This document shows, piece by piece, positions 6,772 to 10,339 of a stretch of DNA of 10,339 bases. The notes under the pieces are model-generated. The model did no database searches and was not told the origin of the DNA. It saw nothing but the letters and a program-made list of their open reading frames with translations. The translations under genes and the position numbers were made by a program. Source of the DNA: Chloroflexota bacterium (lineage in GTDB: Bacteria > Chloroflexota > Limnocylindria > Limnocylindrales > CSP1-4). The DNA lies in NCBI GenBank assembly GCA_017860675.1, contig JAGDMV010000057.1, positions 1 through 10,339 of the forward strand, read 5' to 3'. Numbering within the stretch: the first letter of the stretch is position 1; each line of letters begins with the position of its first letter.

Positions 6772-7659
6772 GTGCTCGATCCCGGCGCCCTTGCCAGCGG
6801 CTTCCTCGTCGGCCTGCGCGAAGGGGTTGAGGCCGCCCTGCTGGTCGCCATCGTCTGCGCCTACCTGGCCCGCACCGGCAACGCCCGCCACTTCCCGAAG
6901 ATCTGGCTCGGGACGAGCGCGGCCGTGGCCGCCTCGGCGGTCGCGGGGGTCTCGCTCTACCTGGCCGCGGGGGGCCTGGCCGAGCCATGGGAGCAGCTGT
7001 TCGAGGCGGCGGTCATGCTGGTCGCGGCGTCGGTGGTGACGTGGATGCTCTTCTGGATGCGCCGCCAGGCGTCCGGCGTGCGCGGGGCGCTCCACGGGGC
7101 GGTCGACCGGGTGCACACCGACGGCACGGCCTGGGGCCTCGCACTGCTGGCCTTCAGCGCCGTCATCCGCGAGGGGCTGGAGACCGCCCTCTTCCTGTCG
7201 GCGCAGGCCACGGCGATCGCCGGCGGGGACGCGGGAGCGGATGCGCCCCTGGCCGTGCTCATTGGTGCGATCGGCGGGTTGCTCGTGGCGATCGCCATCG
7301 GCGTCGCCTTCTACCGCGGAAGCCGGCGGCTGGACCTCGGCCGCTTCCTCCGCTGGACCGGGGTCCTTCTGGTGTTCGTGGCCGCCGGGCTGGTCAGCCA
7401 CGCCGTCCACGAGCTGGTGGAAGCGGGGTTCGTTTCGATCGGCACGCGGGCGGCGTTCGACCTCGGCGCCGTGCTGCCCGACGACGCCGGGATCGGCCTC
7501 ATCCTCCGCGCCCTGTTCGGCTACGCCAGCAGCCCCGAGCTGATCACGCTCGTGGCCTGGCTGGCGTACGTCGGCGTGGTCCTGCCGCTCTACCTGCGGC
7601 CCCTGCCGGCGCCCCGGCCGATCCGGCCCTCGGAGGATCCGACGCCGGCCGGCGCCTGA
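6772..7659 (+). CDS. FTR1-family iron permease (EfeU-like)
   Basis: A 295-aa integral membrane protein of the high-affinity iron permease family (yeast Ftr1p, bacterial EfeU), which moves iron across the cytoplasmic membrane. Two REXXE iron-binding motifs are present inside hydrophobic segments: REGVE at residues 16-20 and REGLE at 133-137. About seven membrane helices can be read (near 9-33, 46-66, 76-96, 121-147, 157-181, 193-218, 239-275), as expected. The C-terminal helix region YASSPELITLVAWLAYV is typical of the family, and the cytoplasmic tail is Pro-rich. The GTG start is set by GGAGGAG 6 nt upstream. No EfeO cupredoxin or EfeB peroxidase gene is in view, so the usual ferrous-oxidation partner is missing locally; a DsbA-like gene follows after 132 bp. 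Confidence 0.92.
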   Translation: MLDPGALASGFLVGLREGVEAALLVAIVCAYLARTGNARHFPKIWLGTSAAVAASAVAGVSLYLAAGGLAEPWEQLFEAAVMLVAASVVTWMLFWMRRQASGVRGALHGAVDRVHTDGTAWGLALLAFSAVIREGLETALFLSAQATAIAGGDAGADAPLAVLIGAIGGLLVAIAIGVAFYRGSRRLDLGRFLRWTGVLLVFVAAGLVSHAVHELVEAGFVSIGTRAAFDLGAVLPDDAGIGLILRALFGYASSPELITLVAWLAYVGVVLPLYLRPLPAPRPIRPSEDPTPAGA

Positions 7660-7698
7660 CCTGGCTGGGCCTCCGACGCCCGTTTGCGCGGAGTCGGG

Positions 7699-7704
7699 TA
7701 CGCT
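7699..7704 (+). promoter_or_regulatory. Weak candidate -10 element for the DsbA-like gene
   Basis: TACGCT without a recognisable -35 at the right distance. It matches the TAnnCT pattern of the other two candidate plus-strand promoters here. If real, it gives a leader of about 80 nt and lets the thioredoxin-fold gene be expressed apart from FTR1. Confidence 0.25.
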
Positions 7705-7732
7705 CACGCGCGACGTACCCGGCGCCCGAGCG

Positions 7733-7749
7733 GCCGGCCGACGGCCGGC
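7733..7749 (+). terminator. GC hairpin between the FTR1 and DsbA-like genes
   Basis: Perfect 7-bp stem, GCCGGCC (7733-7739) and GGCCGGC (7743-7749), with a GAC loop. It is 73 nt after the FTR1 stop and 42 nt before the next start. There is no T-run, so it may be a terminator or 3'-end stabiliser for FTR1, or a leader structure of the next gene. Confidence 0.3.
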
Positions 7750-7791
7750 ACAGTTCTCCCGCGCCGTCTTCCATGCAGAACCGAGCGGACC

Positions 7792-8709
7792 ATGAGCAGC
7801 ACGAAGCGCCCGACGGGCGACCCCAACCAGCTCCCCTCGCGACGCGCGCGGCGCGCCGCCGCCCGAGCCGGTGCCTCGGGGCGCGACCCCCGCCTGGCCT
7901 CGTCGCGGACCGTCGCGCGGAAGCCGTGGTGGCAGGAGCCGATGGTCTGGCTCACCGTCGGCGCGGTCGTCGTCGGTGTCGTGGTGGTCCTGTTCGCCTC
8001 GGGGGCGGTCGGCGGCACCAACAAGCCGACGGCGGTCATCGTCCCGCCGGCCACGAGCAAGGCGGCCGACCTGGTTGATCCAGCCGACCCCCGGGCGCTC
8101 GGCGGCGCCAACGCGCCGATCAAGCTCGAGGTGTGGGCCGACTTCCAGTGCCCGGCCTGCGCCCTCTACGCGACCGAGATCGAGCCGTCCATCGTCGACG
8201 AGTACGTGGCGTCCGGAAAGGCGCACATCAAGTTCCACGACTACGCCTTCCTGGACAGCAGGTCGACGACCAAGGAGTCGCAGGACGCGGCTGCTGCGGC
8301 CCGCTGCGCCGCGGAGCAGGGCCAGTTCTGGGCCTACCACGACTGGCTGTTCGCCAACCAGCGGGGCGAGAACAAGGGCGCCTTCTCCCGCGACCGGCTG
8401 AAGACGATCGCCGAGCGCGTCGGCCTGGACGTGAACGCGTGGCAGAGCTGCCTCGACGCGGGCGAGGCGCACGCCGCGGTCGCAGCCGAGACCAAGCAGG
8501 GCGCCGACCAGACGGTCAACTCGACGCCCACCCTGGTCATCAACGGCGAGATCCAGCGCGACGCCAAGGGGAACGCGGGCGCCCTGCCGCTCGATCAGCT
8601 CCGGGCGAAGTTCGACGCCATCCTCGCCGGCGAGACGCCGTCGCCGGCGCCATCTGGATCTCCGGTCGCATCCGCGACCCCGGCCGCCTCGACCACGCCG
8701 GCGCCGTAG
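7792..8709 (+). CDS. Membrane-anchored DsbA-like thioredoxin-fold oxidoreductase
   Basis: A 305-aa protein predicted to act on thiols outside the cytoplasmic membrane. A basic cytoplasmic N-terminus (1-50, many Arg) precedes one membrane helix (about 51-71). A DsbA/Thioredoxin_4 domain follows (about 108-280) with the active-site Cys120-Pro-Ala-Cys123 after VWADFQ. The helical insert holds FWAYHDWLFANQ, and the cis-proline loop is STPT (Pro246). Two more cysteines, Cys172 and Cys220, may form a second disulfide. The C-terminal 25 residues are Pro/Ser/Thr/Ala-rich. I chose the ATG at 7792 because the upstream extension to a TTG at 7684 is Arg-rich without domain features; AGCGGA at 7784-7789 is a weak ribosome binding site. 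The family includes disulfide-forming and thiol-repair enzymes. The direction of the reaction and the substrate cannot be read from the sequence. Confidence 0.88.
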   Translation: MSSTKRPTGDPNQLPSRRARRAAARAGASGRDPRLASSRTVARKPWWQEPMVWLTVGAVVVGVVVVLFASGAVGGTNKPTAVIVPPATSKAADLVDPADPRALGGANAPIKLEVWADFQCPACALYATEIEPSIVDEYVASGKAHIKFHDYAFLDSRSTTKESQDAAAAARCAAEQGQFWAYHDWLFANQRGENKGAFSRDRLKTIAERVGLDVNAWQSCLDAGEAHAAVAAETKQGADQTVNSTPTLVINGEIQRDAKGNAGALPLDQLRAKFDAILAGETPSPAPSGSPVASATPAASTTPAP

Positions 8710-8764
8710 CGGCGGGCCACCCCGCGCAGTTCCGGCAGGGTCGCGCCGGGCCGCGTCGCGAACC

Positions 8765-8781
8765 AGCCAGCGTCGCTGGCT
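8765..8781. terminator. Short inverted repeat in the convergent gap, weak terminator candidate
   Basis: AGCCAGC (8765-8771), loop GTC, GCTGGCT (8775-8781). It lies in the 195-bp gap (8710-8904) between the convergent DsbA-like and LacI-type genes, 55 nt after the first stop. No T-run follows. Nothing else clear was seen in this gap. Confidence 0.35.
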
Positions 8782-8904
8782 CGGACGAGCCGTGGCGAGG
8801 CCGGCGATCACCCCCGGCAGTGGTGGGCTCGCGGCCGCGGATTGCCTCGCTCCTGGTCGCGGCCAGGTCCAGCCGTGCGCGCAGCCGCCCCCCGACGCCG
8901 CGGA

Positions 8905-9990
8905 TCAGCCCTCGGGCGCCCGTCCCGTTGAGCCCCGCAGAATGAAGCTCGTGTCGAGGAACACGGGCCCGGGTGGGCTATCGTCGCCCGCCACCCGCGC
9001 GAGGAGCCGGCGCGCGGCCATCGCGCCAAGCTCGTAGACCGGCTGGGCGATGACAGTGAGCGGCGGGCGAACGACCGTCGTCCAGGGAGAGTCGTCGAAG
9101 CCGACCAGCGAGATGTCGCCCGGGATGTCCAGGCCGGCTTCGAGGATCGCCTCGAGGGCGCCGAGGGTCATCGTCTCGTCGGTGGTCAGGATCGCCGTGG
9201 GACGGTCGGCCCCGGCAATCGCCGCTGCGGTCGCGGCGCGGGCATCGTCGCGGTCGTACCGGGCCGTCCGGATGAGTTCGTCGGTGACCGGCAGCCCGGC
9301 GCCGCGTAGGGCCGCCGCCCAGCCTGCCTGGCGGAGGACGCTCGTCATCTGGCCGGCCGGCGGCAGATGCGCCCGGCCGATCTCGGCGGCTGACAGCGCG
9401 GTGGATGCCTCGGTCACGATCGCGATCCGCCGGTGTCCCAGCCGGATGAGGTGGTTCACGGCGTTCCGGGCGGCGCGCTGGTTGTCCACCGCCACGACGT
9501 CGCAGCGGAGGCCCGGCGCGCCGCGATCGATGAGGACGACGGGGATCCCGCGCCGCTGGGCCTCTGCCAGGTGTGCGGTCTGGGCCGAGTCGGCCGGGGC
9601 GACGATGAGCCCGTCAACCCGCTTGTCGATCAGGACGTCGACCGCGGCCAGCTCCTTTGCGCGATCCTCGTCGGTGTTCGCCAGGATGACCTCGAACTCC
9701 TGGGCGCGGGCCGCGTCGCTGATGCCGCGGACGGCCTGGGCGAAGAACGCCAGCTGGATGTCGGCGATGACGACGCCCAGCGTGTGGGTCGTCCCGGTGA
9801 TCATGCTCCGGGCGAGCCGGTTCGGGCGGTAGCCGAGCCGGTCGGCGGCGGACATCACCCTGGCGCGCGCGTCGTCGCTGACCGGGCCGTAGCCGCCGAG
9901 GGCCCGGGCGGCGGTCGCCCGCGAGACGCCCGCGGCCGCCGCCACGTCGTGGATCGTCGGTGCGCTGTTCGCCCGCTGGCGCTTTGTCAT
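8905..9990 (-). CDS. LacI/GalR-family transcriptional regulator
   Basis: A 361-aa repressor-type protein of typical family length (slightly long). The N-terminal helix-turn-helix is TIHDVAAAAGVSRATAARAL (12-31), followed by the hinge helix region RLGYRPNRLARSM (51-63). A periplasmic-binding-protein-like ligand domain runs from about residue 70 (LGVVIAD) to 352, with GHRRIAIVTE (185-194), TAILTTDETMTLGALEAI (265-282) and VGFDDSPWTTVVRPPLT (296-312). A longer linker (about 200-222) separates the two ligand-domain halves, where many relatives have a short STxxR segment. It starts 58 bp after the stop of a MalG-type sugar permease on the same strand, so it probably senses a sugar and controls that transport operon. 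The ATG at 9990 has no clear ribosome binding site. The ligand is unknown. Confidence 0.92.
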   Translation of the reverse strand: MTKRQRANSAPTIHDVAAAAGVSRATAARALGGYGPVSDDARARVMSAADRLGYRPNRLARSMITGTTHTLGVVIADIQLAFFAQAVRGISDAARAQEFEVILANTDEDRAKELAAVDVLIDKRVDGLIVAPADSAQTAHLAEAQRRGIPVVLIDRGAPGLRCDVVAVDNQRAARNAVNHLIRLGHRRIAIVTEASTALSAAEIGRAHLPPAGQMTSVLRQAGWAAALRGAGLPVTDELIRTARYDRDDARAATAAAIAGADRPTAILTTDETMTLGALEAILEAGLDIPGDISLVGFDDSPWTTVVRPPLTVIAQPVYELGAMAARRLLARVAGDDSPPGPVFLDTSFILRGSTGRAPEG

Positions 9991-10048
9991 CGCACACCAA
10001 TGCCCGGGCCTGCCCGACCGCGCGTGCGCCCGTGCGCCGGCGGGACCA

Positions 10049-10339
10049 CTACTTGCCGAAGCCCTCGGAGAGGCCCCGGATGAACTGGCGCTGGCCGCCG
10101 AGGAAGACGACGATCATCGGGATCGACGCGAGCGTCAACGCCGCGAACAGGACCGGCCAGTCGGACAGGACCCGGCCCTGCATCTGCTGCAGGCCAACCG
10201 GCAGCGTCTTGAGGCTGGTGTCGTTGATGAAGGCAAGGGCGAAGACGAACTCGTTCCAGGCGAAGAGGGCCTGGAGCAGGGCCGCCGAGACGATGATCGG
10301 CCGTGACAGGGGCATGATCACCAGCCAGAAGATCTGCCA
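10049..10339 (-). CDS. Carbohydrate ABC transporter permease, MalG-type, partial (N-terminus beyond window)
   Basis: The last 96 residues of an inner-membrane permease of the CUT1 sugar transporter family. The visible start WQIFWLVIMPLSRPII is the second half of the EAA motif that contacts the ATPase. Then come two membrane helices around IIVSAALLQALFAWNEFVFAL and the stretch LFAALTLASIPMIVVFL. The end QRQFIRGLSEGFGK is a close match to the usual MalG-type C-terminus (..GA.KG). The middle part TLPVGLQQMQG is also typical. The gene enters from the right edge and continues there; sugar-binding and first-permease genes are likely further upstream. The LacI-type regulator follows in the same direction. 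Substrate cannot be told from this fragment. Confidence 0.93.
   Translation of the reverse strand, partial: WQIFWLVIMPLSRPIIVSAALLQALFAWNEFVFALAFINDTSLKTLPVGLQQMQGRVLSDWPVLFAALTLASIPMIVVFLGGQRQFIRGLSEGFGK

Noticed and set aside
7684..7791. Upstream extension of the DsbA-like gene to a TTG at 7684
   Set aside because: The added 36 residues are Arg/Pro-rich without features and would cross the candidate -10 and hairpin; the ATG at 7792 gives a normal basic N-terminus before the membrane helix.
6685..8811. Very long open frame (708 codons) on the minus strand across the FTR1 and DsbA-like genes
   Set aside because: It is antisense to two well-recognised genes, its product is Arg/Gly/Pro-rich low-complexity sequence without a domain, and such shadows are expected at this GC content.

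Overview
This window is high-GC DNA, roughly 70% by eye. It reads as ordinary free-living bacterial chromosome with dense genes, ATG and GTG starts and almost no A/T-rich stretches. No rRNA, tRNA, transposase, phage gene or CRISPR array is visible. The gene types fit a high-GC Chloroflexota (Limnocylindria/Ellin6529-like) or actinobacterial-type genome. That assignment is inference from composition and gene style, not from a marker gene.

Layout. (1) 1-1286, minus strand: a zinc-uptake unit. A Fur-family repressor (zur-like, 819-1256) is followed 5 nt later by a ZnuA-type zinc-binding lipoprotein (1-813, C-terminus outside the window). A perfect palindrome with 10-bp arms at 1266-1286 lies just before the repressor start and is the likely autoregulatory operator. 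(2) 1367-3337, plus strand: a cysteine biosynthesis operon, cysE then cysK, 14 nt apart. Its leader (about 1380-1562) can encode a short peptide with two nearby Cys codons inside a strong hairpin, so it may be a cysteine attenuator. (3) 3370-3439: GC-rich hairpins between convergent genes. (4) 3446-6403, minus strand: a secreted 985-aa subtilisin-like protease with PA, Fn3-like and PPC domains. (5) 6404-6771: a divergent regulatory region with a 22-bp palindrome, a pair of CAAG-N4-CTTG dyads and a good sigma-70-type promoter. (6) 6772-8709, plus strand: an FTR1-family iron permease, then a membrane-anchored DsbA-like thioredoxin-fold protein. (7) 8905-10339, minus strand: a LacI-family regulator downstream of the end of a MalG-type sugar ABC permease.

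Functional links. Zur and ZnuA form one regulatory circuit. CysE and CysK catalyse consecutive steps, and the CysE C-terminus carries the acidic, Ile-ending tail that docks in the CysK active site. The LacI-type protein probably controls the sugar transporter before it. The FTR1 permease has no EfeO or EfeB partner in view; its neighbour is a thiol oxidoreductase, which may be coincidence.

The most interesting item is the putative cysteine leader peptide and attenuator before cysE. No clearly new multi-gene system is visible; most of the window is recognisable housekeeping and transport genes.
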